Shown: positions 35,031 to 43,290, numbered from the stretch's first letter. The stretch: DNA of 48,918 bases from Lachnospiraceae bacterium (GCA_024690885.1 JAILOI010000006.1:1-48918); one strand, 5' to 3'. The notes: generated by a model from the sequence alone, not told the origin. A program made the numbers and translations.

Positions 35031-35059
35031 TTGTTTTGTCGTTTTATTGGGTTTATAAT
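35031..35059 (+). promoter_or_regulatory. Divergent promoter of the ArgR-like gene
   Basis: On +, -35 TTGTTT (35031-35036), -10 TATAAT (35054-35059), spacing 17, 38 bases before the ATG. It stands back to back with the consensus promoter on -, with 14 bases between the two -35 elements. Confidence 0.6.
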
Positions 35060-35097
35060 ATTGATAGACAGAATTTGTTGTCTTTTTGGAGGTTATC

Positions 35098-35607
35098 ATG
35101 GACATCAGTAAACCGGAGAGCAAAAATCCGTCTCGCAAGACTTGTGAGGAAACCATTCGCCGTATCCTGATGACGGAAGTTCTACAGAATGGTCAGAACA
35201 ATCATTTTAAAAATGCCACGGATTTTATGGAGTATTTTGAGTCCCTCTATCCGGCCGGTCCGAGTTTATTAAAGCAGGTGCAGCGTGCCATCAAGGCCAT
35301 GGACTTACCCAAGGATGAGCGTGGCTATTTCATCATCAACAAATCCAAGTCCCAGCTTTCCCAGGATCGGGATTTGACGCTGATGCTTCATCGCACCAAT
35401 GCTTCCTTTGCTTCACTCGATCAATTGGATACGGTGTTTCTCGCTTGCGAACCCACCTATCGTAGTTATCTGAAGCAACTGATTGAGGAGTCCCAATCCC
35501 TCCGCGGGAAGTATGTGACTCTGGTGGATTCTTCCGACGGGCTCATCTTCTATACGGAGAATAAGTCTTCTCTTTTGAATCTGTTGAAGAATCTCTACGA
35601 CGCGTAA
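35098..35607 (+). CDS. ArgR-like transcriptional regulator, divergent
   Basis: 169 residues. The N-terminal ~75 look like a winged helix of the ArgR type, ending in DERGYFII. The C-terminal ~70 (LDTVFLACEPTYRSYLKQLI to the end) fit the ArgR oligomerisation and arginine-binding domain in size and layout. The Asp pair that binds arginine (GDD) is not clear (DSSDG is nearest). The start is ATG at 35098 behind GGAGG; a TTG at 35086 is less likely. Divergent from the operon carrying an Arg/Lys/Orn decarboxylase-like gene, which would fit amino-acid control. Assignment by pattern only. Confidence 0.5.
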   Translation: MDISKPESKNPSRKTCEETIRRILMTEVLQNGQNNHFKNATDFMEYFESLYPAGPSLLKQVQRAIKAMDLPKDERGYFIINKSKSQLSQDRDLTLMLHRTNASFASLDQLDTVFLACEPTYRSYLKQLIEESQSLRGKYVTLVDSSDGLIFYTENKSSLLNLLKNLYDA

Positions 35608-35632
35608 TCAACTACATTTTAACTATATAAAG

Positions 35633-35672
35633 AGAGCAATCCCCCGTTTTCCCAAGGGATTGCTCTTTTTAT
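35633..35672 (+). terminator. Terminator of the ArgR-like gene
   Basis: Stem AGAGCAATCCC (35633-35643) / GGGATTGCTCT (35656-35666) followed by TTTTT on +. The rest of the gap to 35829 is T-rich with no gene. Confidence 0.85.
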
Positions 35673-35829
35673 CTGATAATTTATGTGTTTGGATTTATTG
35701 ACTTTTTTCTGATTTTTAACGTATGTTTTGTCGTTATTCTGTCTTTTTTATTGTTATCTTGTACTTATTATGTCTGCATTATCTGCTAGGACACCGTTTC
35801 TGTCCTTTAATCCAATTATTGTCTGATAA

Positions 35830-37221
35830 TTAACGTCTTCTCCGTCTCCGCGGCCGTTTCGTCTTAATCCGATGCAATCCCCGGTTTGGATCCCGTCGTT
35901 CAGCACGGTATCGATGGATACGTGTGGAGAGTTCGTCCGCCTTGCGAATCAAAAAGACGATGAGGAAGATACCGCCCACCACACCAAGGATGACACCGAA
36001 GATGGTGAGAAAATCTACCCGATAATAGGCCACATCGGATCCGCCCTCTTCGACACTGAGATTGTGGAAGGGGTAACCGCCGCTTTCGTTCTTGTTATAC
36101 AACAACTTCGCTTCGCCCACATACCGTCCCGCATAGGTGTACTTCAACTGTCCCACCACGGCCGGATTCTCTTCCTCCTTCATGGCTTCCACTGCAATCT
36201 CTGCCTGGGAGAGATTTGCCGTCTTCGGAAGAATCACCAATCCATCCTGGATTTCCACCAGCTCGATGTTCGTTCCAAGCGCTCCCAACTTCCGAGGCGA
36301 CACATTGTCTGAGAGTCCCTCGTTATCTTCGATTTCGTACTGAGTAAAGTTATCGAAGCAATAATTAAACAGATTCGTAGTGTCCACATACTGATTGGTG
36401 CGATCCACATCCATCACCACACAGATGAGCGTCATACCGTTCTTCTTGGCATATGTCACCAGCGTCGCATTGGCCTCATCCGTAAATCCGGTTTTACCGC
36501 CCACACAATATTCATAGAGATATTCCGTGGTCTTATAGGTATTGAGCATGCAATGATGATTGTTTAAGTAGGTGATATCGCTGTGCTTGTTGGTGGGCGG
36601 TATCTGGTAGGCACGGGTTCCGGTAATCTTGGCAAATACCTGATTGCTGTATGCTGCCCGGGCAATCAGCGCCATATCGTAAGCACAGGTGTAATGGTCC
36701 TCCTTATGCAACCCGTTGGGATTACTAAAGTGTGTATTCTTACAGCCCAATTCTTTGGCCCGCTCATTCATCATCTGTACGAAAGTGTTGATGTCTCCTC
36801 CGCCCACGTGCTCGCCAATGGCATAGGCACACTCGTTGGCGGATTCCAACATCATGCCGTAGAGGCATTGCTCCATGGTCATCACTTCGTTTAGATCACG
36901 GGCGATGCTGGAAGTTCCCCCCAGGCTTTGGTCCACGGCCGCCTGGGAAAAGGTCACCTCTTCCTTCATATCACTATGCTCGATGGCCACCAGTGCGGTC
37001 ATTATCTTGGTGATACTGGCCGGATAATGGGCATCGGTTTCATTTTTCTGATAGAGAATGGTTCCTGTGTTTTGATCCATAACGATGGCTGCGTTGGATT
37101 CCACTTCGATTCCGCTGGGCCAATAATTCTCAGCCTGTACCGGTTTGGCCGGAAACAAGCTTCCGATTATGACGCATCCGAAAATCAATCCCACAAGTCC
37201 CTTTACTGTATTTCGTTTCAT
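35830..37221 (-). CDS. D-alanyl-D-alanine carboxypeptidase (penicillin-binding protein 5 type)
   Basis: 463-residue serine DD-carboxypeptidase. A signal peptide is followed by the catalytic domain with SITK (Ser69-Lys72), SAN (126-128) and KTG (242-244), then a beta-rich domain, one C-terminal membrane helix near 405-427 and a very basic tail ending in six Arg. Classic PBP5 proteins use an amphipathic helix instead of a helix plus cytoplasmic tail; similar C-terminal helices occur in DacF-like proteins. The ATG has a weak purine-rich site. Divergent from trmB. Confidence 0.94.
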   Translation of the reverse strand: MKRNTVKGLVGLIFGCVIIGSLFPAKPVQAENYWPSGIEVESNAAIVMDQNTGTILYQKNETDAHYPASITKIMTALVAIEHSDMKEEVTFSQAAVDQSLGGTSSIARDLNEVMTMEQCLYGMMLESANECAYAIGEHVGGGDINTFVQMMNERAKELGCKNTHFSNPNGLHKEDHYTCAYDMALIARAAYSNQVFAKITGTRAYQIPPTNKHSDITYLNNHHCMLNTYKTTEYLYEYCVGGKTGFTDEANATLVTYAKKNGMTLICVVMDVDRTNQYVDTTNLFNYCFDNFTQYEIEDNEGLSDNVSPRKLGALGTNIELVEIQDGLVILPKTANLSQAEIAVEAMKEEENPAVVGQLKYTYAGRYVGEAKLLYNKNESGGYPFHNLSVEEGGSDVAYYRVDFLTIFGVILGVVGGIFLIVFLIRKADELSTRIHRYRAERRDPNRGLHRIKTKRPRRRRRR

Positions 37222-37254
37222 GATTTTCTCTTTTCTTTCTGTTGCACTGTTTTT

Positions 37255-37283
37255 AGTATAATCGGTAAAAAATAATGTAGCAA
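37255..37283 (-). promoter_or_regulatory. Promoter of the D-Ala-D-Ala carboxypeptidase gene
   Basis: On -, -35 TTGCTA (37283-37278) and -10 TATACT (37260-37255), spacing 17, 33 bases before the ATG. Confidence 0.6.
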
Positions 37284-37295
37284 CCTTCTTTTCAA

Positions 37296-37323
37296 TTTAC
37301 CTTTTTCATTTCTGTGTTATAAT
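37296..37323 (+). promoter_or_regulatory. Promoter of trmB
   Basis: On +, -35 TTTACC (37296-37301) and -10 TATAAT (37318-37323), spacing 16, 40 bases before the ATG. Confidence 0.5.
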
Positions 37324-37363
37324 ATGCGATATGTGATGAAACGACTGTTGCAAAGGAGTTTTT

Positions 37364-38011
37364 ATGAGACTTAGAAATATTCCCGGGGCCGACGAAGCCA
37401 TTGCAAGTAGCCCCTATTGTATTCATGACGGCGCTTCCCATCGAGGAAGTTGGCATGAATTTCTAAACTGCGATACCATCCACATCGAAATCGGCATGGG
37501 CAAGGGCGCCTTCCTGTTCCAATTGGCTTCCCTGCATCCGGAGATTTCCTATATCGGAATTGAGCGTTACACCAGTGTGCTGTTACGCGCGGTTCAGAAG
37601 ATGGAGGAGAATCCCTTACCGAATCTGCGGTTTCTATGCATCGATGCTGCTGAGATTACAGAGATTTTTGCTCCGGAAGAGATTGATCGGATTTATTTGA
37701 ACTTCTCCGATCCCTGGCCGAAGGATCGCCATGCGAAACGTCGCCTCACCTCTTCCCGTCACTTGGCCTTGTATCATGAGATCATTCATCCGCAGGGTGA
37801 TTTGGAGTTTAAGACGGACAACCAGGATTTGTTCACCTTCTCGCTCGAAGAAATTGAAGCATCTGAAGATTGGAACCTCATCGCTTCCACCCGGGATTTG
37901 CATCATCATGAAAGCATGAACGAGGGCAATGTAATGACCGAGTACGAGCAGAAGTTTTCTTCTCTTGGAAATCCTATCTGCAAGCTCATTGCTACACCCA
38001 TCTTTTCTTAA
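37364..38011 (+). CDS. trmB: tRNA (guanine-N7)-methyltransferase
   Basis: 215 residues. Forms m7G46 in tRNA. SAM site IHIEIGMGKGAFLFQLA; NFSDPWPKDRHAKRRL is the family signature, with the catalytic Asp in FSDPWPK. The start is ATG behind AAAGGAG. Divergent from the carboxypeptidase gene, followed by a strong terminator and a tRNA gene on the other strand. Confidence 0.96.
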   Translation: MRLRNIPGADEAIASSPYCIHDGASHRGSWHEFLNCDTIHIEIGMGKGAFLFQLASLHPEISYIGIERYTSVLLRAVQKMEENPLPNLRFLCIDAAEITEIFAPEEIDRIYLNFSDPWPKDRHAKRRLTSSRHLALYHEIIHPQGDLEFKTDNQDLFTFSLEEIEASEDWNLIASTRDLHHHESMNEGNVMTEYEQKFSSLGNPICKLIATPIFS

Positions 38012-38029
38012 TCTAGTGAACAGATTACC

Positions 38030-38066
38030 ACCTCTCCTTCCCATTCTTGGAAGGGGAGGTTTTTTA
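38030..38066 (+). terminator. Terminator of trmB
   Basis: 12-bp stem ACCTCTCCTTCC (38030-38041) / GGAAGGGGAGGT (38049-38060) with one G-T pair, then T6. Confidence 0.85.
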
Positions 38067-38080
38067 TTCCAGTGAAAAAT

Positions 38081-38113
38081 AAAAAAACCTCCATACCCAT
38101 TCGGTATCGAGGT
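38081..38113 (-). terminator. Terminator of tRNA-Lys
   Basis: On -, a stem of ACCTC / GAGGT enclosing ATACC / GGTAT, followed by T7 in the - direction (A7 at 38081-38087). Confidence 0.75.
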
Positions 38114-38123
38114 AAAAAAAAGA

Positions 38124-38196
38124 TGCGCGATCAGGGTCTCGAACCCTGGACACCCTGATTAAGAGTCAGGTGCTCTACCAACTGAGCTAATCGCGC
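38124..38196 (-). tRNA. tRNA-Lys(CUU)
   Basis: 73-nt cloverleaf on -: acceptor stem GCGCGAT/ATCGCGC with discriminator A, D-arm TAGCTCAGTTGGTAGAGCA, anticodon loop CTCTTAA giving CUU (reads AAG), and T-arm GGGTTCGA.... CCA is not encoded. It has its own promoter (38217-38245) and terminator. Confidence 0.96.
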
Positions 38197-38216
38197 ATGT
38201 CTTAACGACAGTGTTT

Positions 38217-38245
38217 ATTATATAAGAGGCATCCTATAAATGCAA
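38217..38245 (-). promoter_or_regulatory. Promoter of tRNA-Lys
   Basis: On -, -35 TTGCAT (38245-38240) and -10 TATAAT (38222-38217), spacing 17, about 20 bases before the mature 5' end. Confidence 0.75.
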
Positions 38246-38264
38246 GCATTTTTTTCTTCTTTTT

Positions 38265-38300
38265 TTTAAAAAACCTACCACCCAATTGGATGGTAGGTTT
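38265..38300 (-). terminator. Terminator of the acidic repeat protein gene
   Basis: Stem AAACCTACCA / TGGTAGGTTT (38300-38291 with 38280-38271), then a T-run on -. Confidence 0.85.
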
Positions 38301-38304
38301 TCTG

Positions 38305-39804
38305 TTACATATTTGCAAATAATGCTTCGATTTCTTCCGGTGTCATCATCTTGTTTGGATCTGACATATCCGGTTCCGCAGGTGTTGCTGCCGCCGGCTC
38401 CGGTGTTGGTTCCGGCTCTGGTGCTGGAGCTTCTGCCGCCCCACTGTTGGCCGCTGCAAACATAGCCTGAATCTCCTCTGCCGATAACTGCTTGTTTGGA
38501 TCGTCGGATACCTCCGGTACAACCACCGGTTCCGGTTCTGGCTCTGGCTCCGGTTCCGGTGCTACTTCCTCTTCTACTTCCGGAATAGGCTCCGGCTCTA
38601 TTGCCACTTCTTCTTCCATCTCCGGAAGTGGCTCCGGTTCAAGCGCTACTTCTTCCTCAATCTCCGGGATTGGTTCCGGCTCTATTACTACTTCTTCTTC
38701 GATTTCCGGAATTGCCTCCGGCTCTAATGCTACTTCTTCCTCGATTTCCGGAATTGCCTCCGGCTCTTCTTCTAATCCGATACCTTCGAAGGCAGCTGCT
38801 AAATCTTCTAATTCAACGGCAGCTTCCTCGGCAGACTCTTCTACCGTTTCACTTTCCTCGGCCATCTCCTCTAAGTTTAGATCAAAGGATGGCTCCTCGG
38901 TGGTTTCTTCTGATTCCTCTAAATTCAAATCAAATTCGCTTGCCAAGGATTCCAAATCCGGAAGTTCTTCTTCCATGGTTAAATCATCCAAGTTGATTTC
39001 CGGCATGGTTGGCATCTCCGGTTCTTCTGCCACCGGAGCCGGTGTCGGCGTTGGCTGAGGAATGGCCTGTGGCATTGGCTGTGGAACAACGGATGGTGCC
39101 GGAACGCCCTGCATCGGCTGCATAGCTTGGACCGCCATCATCACCGGTTGCTGCATAGACAATGCCCGCTGGGTTTGCTCAATGCTTTGTACCACCGACT
39201 GTACTTGCTGCATAGTGCTTCCCATCTGCTCCATGCGGCGCTCTAAGTCTGCACTCTTATTCATTAAGTCCGCTTTTGCTTCCTGCAACATGCGGTTTTG
39301 TTCTTTGAGAATTTCATTGCCGTTGTTCTGTAACTTCTCATTGAAGTTTAGAATTTGGTTTAATAGTTCTTCGTTAGAGCTCATGAGGGCATCGGCATTT
39401 TCTTTGCTTCTGCTAATCTGAACCTTGGCCATGGCCTTCTGTGCCTGGATGATATCGCTGGCCGGAACGGCGCCGCTTTCTTCCAAGTCTGCAATGCGAT
39501 CCTGCAGTTCTTCAAAATTTTTACGAATTACCAAGTAAGAGGCCTTCTGTGTTTTGTAAAGCTCCTCATACTCCATCCGCTCCAACTTCTTGGTTTTCTG
39601 ATTGTGAACAATCACCGAATTCAAAAAGATAAAGAGCACAATGATGAAGACGATTGCAATCACCGCCATCATAATGATACTCGGGCTTTTTAAGATGATA
39701 TACAGCTCCGTAATTAAAAGGAGCACCGCAACGATTGCGCTGCAAATAATAATCATCTTCTCTTTTACTAAGGATTTTTCAATTACTTCTCTCTCATTGT
39801 CCAT
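38305..39804 (-). CDS. Membrane-anchored coiled-coil protein with acidic repeats and two C-terminal EEIxALF motifs
   Basis: 499 residues, no family recognised. Two N-terminal membrane helices (about 16-33 and 38-61) are followed by a coiled coil (about 72-215), then Met/Gln/Pro-rich and strongly acidic regions. Five copies of a 14-residue unit like EPEPIPEIEEEVAL lie near 345-415. The C-terminus has two copies of a short motif: DPNKQLSAEEIQAMFAA and, at the very end, DPNKMMTPEEIEALFANM. These recall the SQEEIDALL peptide at the FliM/FliN N-terminus that binds CheY-type receivers. It could be a membrane scaffold for a signalling or flagellar partner. ATG behind GGAGGA. Confidence 0.75.
   Translation of the reverse strand: MDNEREVIEKSLVKEKMIIICSAIVAVLLLITELYIILKSPSIIMMAVIAIVFIIVLFIFLNSVIVHNQKTKKLERMEYEELYKTQKASYLVIRKNFEELQDRIADLEESGAVPASDIIQAQKAMAKVQISRSKENADALMSSNEELLNQILNFNEKLQNNGNEILKEQNRMLQEAKADLMNKSADLERRMEQMGSTMQQVQSVVQSIEQTQRALSMQQPVMMAVQAMQPMQGVPAPSVVPQPMPQAIPQPTPTPAPVAEEPEMPTMPEINLDDLTMEEELPDLESLASEFDLNLEESEETTEEPSFDLNLEEMAEESETVEESAEEAAVELEDLAAAFEGIGLEEEPEAIPEIEEEVALEPEAIPEIEEEVVIEPEPIPEIEEEVALEPEPLPEMEEEVAIEPEPIPEVEEEVAPEPEPEPEPEPVVVPEVSDDPNKQLSAEEIQAMFAAANSGAAEAPAPEPEPTPEPAAATPAEPDMSDPNKMMTPEEIEALFANM
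38561..38770 (-). repeat. Five tandem 42-bp units (14-residue protein repeat)
   Basis: In-frame repeat inside the acidic protein gene. Each unit encodes a variant of EPEPIPEIEEEVAL; third-base changes show that the copies have diverged but kept their acidic, Pro-containing pattern. Likely variable in copy number between strains. Confidence 0.85.
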
Positions 39805-39864
39805 AGTAAGTCCTCCAGTTTGGCATTTTCAGAATATTAGGTAAAAAAATCCACTTATATACAT

Positions 39865-39893
39865 ATTTTAGAATATTTGTATATATAAATCAA
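39865..39893 (-). promoter_or_regulatory. Promoter of the acidic repeat protein gene
   Basis: On -, -35 TTGATT (39893-39888) and -10 TAAAAT (39870-39865), spacing 17, 60 bases before the ATG. Confidence 0.6.
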
Positions 39894-39927
39894 GCATGTG
39901 GGCACGTCTTTCCACTAACCCGGTGGC

Positions 39928-39958
39928 AAAAAAAGAACTCGACAACCATCGAGTTCTT
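39928..39958 (-). terminator. Terminator of tRNA-Arg
   Basis: Stem AAGAACTCGA / TCGAGTTCTT (39958-39949 with 39942-39933), then T-run on - (A-run at 39928-39934). Confidence 0.85.
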
Positions 39959-39962
39959 CACA

Positions 39963-40036
39963 TGTTCCTAGGCGGATTCGAACCGCCGGCCTTCCGCTTA
40001 GGAGGCGGACGCTCTATCCTGCTGAGCTATAGAAAC
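39963..40036 (-). tRNA. tRNA-Arg(CCU)
   Basis: 74-nt cloverleaf on -: acceptor GTTTCTA/TAGGAAC with A discriminator, D-arm TAGCTCAGCAGGATAGAGC, anticodon loop CTCCTAA giving CCU (reads AGG), T-arm GCGGTTCGAATCCGC. CCA is not encoded. Confidence 0.96.
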
Positions 40037-40041
40037 AAGTT

Positions 40042-40060
40042 GTGCTGCTTGAAACAGCAC
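40042..40060 (-). other. Small hairpin between DUF3881 gene and tRNA-Arg
   Basis: GTGCTG / CAGCAC, 6-bp stem, 7-base loop, 5 bases upstream of the mature tRNA 5' end on -. Perhaps a processing or precursor-leader structure; no T-run. Confidence 0.4.
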
Positions 40061-40066
40061 TTGTCT

Positions 40067-40095
40067 ATTGTAGCCTATTTTCCTCATCATGACTA
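40067..40095 (-). promoter_or_regulatory. Possible promoter of tRNA-Arg
   Basis: On -, TAGTCA (40095-40090) and TACAAT (40072-40067), spacing 17, about 30 bases before the tRNA. Confidence 0.5.
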
Positions 40096-40110
40096 GAGGA
40101 ATTCCATTGT

Positions 40111-40989
40111 TTAACGATAACCGGTCACATTTCCCTGAAGCCAGATGCGACCCTTGAATCGACGACCCACTTCCGGCTCACCTAAGAGATCCTTGGCGCT
40201 GATGCACACGTCACATTCCACTTCATTGCTAACTACATTCAATACATAGAGAATTTCCTTGGTCCACTCGTTCTCCACTCGGGCCACACCCTGAATCTCA
40301 CCCATGATGGAATACTTGTCGCACTCAATTCCACTTGGCATAAAATAAGAATTGACGATGGTTAGGATATCTTCCTTCTCCACCCGATTGGTGATGTGGG
40401 AATACAAATCCATATCAATCAACGTCAACCGCTCGATGGCTTTCTGGTCACCCTCTCTGGCTGCCTGTATCAATTCCTTCCGCTTAGTTACGTTGCGCTT
40501 GGTTCGCTGTGCTTGTACCTCCGGGGTCTTTACCGGTAATACCACAGAACCATCCAGCGCCAAACCGGAAAGCTTTACGCCGCCGAAATTTACGATGCGC
40601 TGATTCCGCTGTTCTGAGATTAACACCTGGAACATATCTTGAACGAAGAAAATCAAGTCTACGCCCAGCTTCATTTCGTCGCAGATTCCCATCAGACTTT
40701 CCTTGTCAGAAGCGCGCACCAATTCCACCTTGGCACTGGTGGAAATGCGACTGCCATAACAATATGGAAAATAATATTCCCGATGGAACACATCGGCTTC
40801 ATCGTAGGTACCTCTCAGTGCAATACCAATGCCCGGCGCCAATTCTCTACGAAGCTCTGCAAACTCGTTGCCCTCCGTGTCCAGTGCATGTTCAATGAAA
40901 TCCGGATTCTCTTGGATTTGACGCAGAAAATATTCCATCTGCTTTTTGTTGATATCGTGGAAGCCCACGGATGTTAGATAACTATGCAT
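40111..40989 (-). CDS. DUF3881 family protein
   Basis: 292 residues, no signal peptide or membrane helix; the family (DUF3881) is mainly known from Lachnospiraceae and has no known role. Starts MHSYLTSVGFHDINKKQMEYFLRQ. The C-terminal part (VEKEDILTIVNSYFMPSGIE) looks mixed alpha/beta. AGGAT precedes the ATG. It follows DUF4446 and parAB, an order I know from related genomes. Confidence 0.8.
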   Translation of the reverse strand: MHSYLTSVGFHDINKKQMEYFLRQIQENPDFIEHALDTEGNEFAELRRELAPGIGIALRGTYDEADVFHREYYFPYCYGSRISTSAKVELVRASDKESLMGICDEMKLGVDLIFFVQDMFQVLISEQRNQRIVNFGGVKLSGLALDGSVVLPVKTPEVQAQRTKRNVTKRKELIQAAREGDQKAIERLTLIDMDLYSHITNRVEKEDILTIVNSYFMPSGIECDKYSIMGEIQGVARVENEWTKEILYVLNVVSNEVECDVCISAKDLLGEPEVGRRFKGRIWLQGNVTGYR

Positions 40990-41010
40990 AATCGTATCCT
41001 AATCTAAGAA

Positions 41011-41039
41011 GAAGCAAGGTTAACATAGAACCTTGCTTC
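41011..41039 (-). terminator. Hairpin after the DUF4446 gene
   Basis: 11-bp stem GAAGCAAGGTT / AACCTTGCTTC (41039-41029 with 41021-41011), followed on - by TTCTTAG. Weak T-tract, so possibly partial termination before DUF3881. Confidence 0.55.
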
Positions 41040-41044
41040 AGATT

Positions 41045-41542
41045 TTACTTATTTGATGAAAGCGCTTTTTCTAATGCCTCTTCTTCTTCGCCTGCCAGTG
41101 TTACGATGGAATTACCATCGATGATTTCCTTGGTATAATTATAGCATCCTTCTCTACTATGAACAACATTGATAATGTAACCGTCGTTCTTCTCATTGAG
41201 CATGCATAAGGTGTAGCTCAACTTGCCGCCTAACTCTTCTAAGGCGTCGTACTTTACCAAACCATATTTGGTAAAAGCAAAGTTCAGCTTCTTCTGCATG
41301 ATTTCGATTTTACGCTCATTGGAAGCATTCGCTTCGGTTAGTTCTTCAATCTCATTCAACTTCTTGATCAAGGTTTCTTCCAGGGACTTACCGTTCTTGC
41401 CTCTCATAAAAGAAAGATATTTCTTCTTCATCTTACCGATTTTCACCAAAGCGACAATCATTAAAATGAACAGGATCAAAACGGCTGCTGCCAAACCAAT
41501 GACAATATAATCTGTACTGATTCCTAAGTATTGTTCTATCAT
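41045..41542 (-). CDS. DUF4446 family membrane protein
   Basis: 165 residues. One N-terminal helix (about 10-32), a basic/coiled-coil segment, and a small cytoplasmic domain (FAFTKYGLVKYDALEELGGKLSY). DUF4446 genes commonly follow parB in clostridia; role unknown. The start is ATG at 41542 behind GGGAGAG rather than the in-frame start at 41554. Confidence 0.85.
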   Translation of the reverse strand: MIEQYLGISTDYIVIGLAAAVLILFILMIVALVKIGKMKKKYLSFMRGKNGKSLEETLIKKLNEIEELTEANASNERKIEIMQKKLNFAFTKYGLVKYDALEELGGKLSYTLCMLNEKNDGYIINVVHSREGCYNYTKEIIDGNSIVTLAGEEEEALEKALSSNK

Positions 41543-41566
41543 AGTCTCTCCCAAACGTATGTTTTG

Positions 41567-42469
41567 TTATTTTGCCTGCAGTAAATCGATGAATCGGTCT
41601 AACTCATCCTGGGAATAATACTCGATTTCCAACTTACCCTTCTGGTTATCCTTGGCATGGATGGAAACCTTGGTTCCAAGGGATTGCTTCAGCTTCTCTT
41701 CCAAGTTCCGATAGATGGCAACCAGCTTCGGATCTAACGCCGGCTTATCGGAGTTATTGTCGCCGCTGTCTTCCTTGTTCATGCGCTTGATTTCTTTCTC
41801 AACGTCACGCACGTTCATCTTCTCGTCGAAGACTCTCTGGGCAAACTCATACTGCTTATCCTTGTCATCAATTCCAAGGATTGCACGGGCATGTCCTTCC
41901 TGGATCATATCATCGATGATCATCTTCTGAACACGTTCATCCAATTTCAACAAACGCATGGAGTTGCTGATGGTGGTTCTGCTCTTAGATACACGCTCTG
42001 CAACTTCATCTTGTTTCATGTGAAACTCTTCAATCAAACGCTTATAGGCCAATGCCTCTTCGATTTTATTTAAGTCTTCACGCTGTAAGTTCTCAATCAA
42101 AGAAATCTCTGCAATCTCTCGATCCGTTAAGTCACGGATGATGACCGGGATTTCCTTCAACTCTGCCATACGTGCTGCACGCCAACGACGCTCACCGGCA
42201 ACGATCATATAGTAATCGTCTTTCTTGGTAACCAACAATGGTTGTAACACACCGAAGTTCTTGATGTTCTCGGATAACTCAATCAATGCATCCTCATCAA
42301 AAAACTTTCGCGGCTGTTCCCGGTTCGGCTCAACCTTGTTGATGTCCACCATCACTCCGCCGCCGTTCTCATCGGAAGCTGCAACAACCGGTGCTTCCTC
42401 TTCTACTTTTGCAGTGATCAGAGAATCCAGTCCTCTACCCAATCCGCCTTTTTTACTTTTCGCTGCCAT
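41567..42469 (-). CDS. parB: Chromosome partitioning protein ParB (Spo0J)
   Basis: 300 residues. CTPase clamp that loads at parS and spreads on DNA. N-terminal GLGRGLDSLI, ParB core with VEPNREQPRKFF and GERRWRAARMAEL (CTP site), and HTH MKQDEVAERVSKSRTTISNS. C-terminal dimerisation domain present. Starts 17 bases after parA. Two perfect parS sites lie just upstream of parA. Confidence 0.97.
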   Translation of the reverse strand: MAAKSKKGGLGRGLDSLITAKVEEEAPVVAASDENGGGVMVDINKVEPNREQPRKFFDEDALIELSENIKNFGVLQPLLVTKKDDYYMIVAGERRWRAARMAELKEIPVIIRDLTDREIAEISLIENLQREDLNKIEEALAYKRLIEEFHMKQDEVAERVSKSRTTISNSMRLLKLDERVQKMIIDDMIQEGHARAILGIDDKDKQYEFAQRVFDEKMNVRDVEKEIKRMNKEDSGDNNSDKPALDPKLVAIYRNLEEKLKQSLGTKVSIHAKDNQKGKLEIEYYSQDELDRFIDLLQAK

Positions 42470-42486
42470 ATATTCTTACCATCCTC

Positions 42487-43257
42487 TTAGATATCTTTAC
42501 GGTCAATAATTTCTTTTGCTAAGTTTCGATAACTCTCTGCTCCGGCAGACTTGGAATCATATAAGTTGATTGGAAGTCCATGGGAAGGAGCTTCTGCCAG
42601 ACGAACATTTCTAGGAATGATGGTCTTATAAACCGTTGCATTCAAATTCTGCTTTACTGTTTCTACCACTTCGGAAGATAAATTGGTACGTGCATCGTAC
42701 ATGGTAAATACCACGCCGTTGATCTTCAACTTGTTGTTCAATCTCTTCTTTACCAAATCAATGGTGGTAATCAACTGACTGATTCCCTCCAACGCATAGT
42801 ACTCGCACTGGATTGGAACCAAAATACTTTCTGCAGTTGTCATCGCATTGATGGTTAACATATTCAAAGACGGAGGACAATCAATGATAATGAAATCATA
42901 ATCTTGCTTTACATAATCAACTGCATTCTTCAGAATATATTCCTTGCCATCCACATCCAAGAGTTCTACTTCTGCACCGGCCAAGTCTACATCAGATGGA
43001 ATCACCGTAAGTCCCGGAATATCTTCCACTTTGTTCATGCTCTCCTTGATGGTGCACTCGTCTAAGATTAAATCATAAACGGTATTCTCTAAGTTGCTTT
43101 TATCAATGCCTAATCCGCTGGTTGTATTTCCCTGAGGATCTAAGTCGATGACCAACACCTTCTTGCCGGCTTCTGCCAAACAAGCAGATAAGTTAATCGC
43201 TGTAGTTGTCTTACCAACGCCACCCTTTTGATTTGCAATTGCTATCGTTTTTCCCAT
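42487..43257 (-). CDS. parA: Chromosome partitioning ATPase ParA (Soj)
   Basis: 256 residues. Deviant Walker A (NQKGGVGKTTTAINLSACLA), DLDPQGN and IIIDCPPSL. ATP-dependent DNA-binding dimer that works with ParB in origin segregation. Start taken as ATG at 43257; a TTG at 43263 sits nearer the AAGGAAG site and is possible. Confidence 0.97.
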   Translation of the reverse strand: MGKTIAIANQKGGVGKTTTAINLSACLAEAGKKVLVIDLDPQGNTTSGLGIDKSNLENTVYDLILDECTIKESMNKVEDIPGLTVIPSDVDLAGAEVELLDVDGKEYILKNAVDYVKQDYDFIIIDCPPSLNMLTINAMTTAESILVPIQCEYYALEGISQLITTIDLVKKRLNNKLKINGVVFTMYDARTNLSSEVVETVKQNLNATVYKTIIPRNVRLAEAPSHGLPINLYDSKSAGAESYRNLAKEIIDRKDI

Positions 43258-43290
43258 TATCAATTATCTTCCTTTCTTGTCACTTTCCAC

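Noticed and set aside
38561..38770. CRISPR-like direct repeats
   Set aside because: The 42-bp units are contiguous, in frame and encode an acidic protein repeat; no spacers.
38492..39058. 188-codon Ser/Gly-rich open frame on + opposite the acidic repeat protein
   Set aside because: Antisense of the Glu/Pro repeats; composition is a by-product of the repeat.
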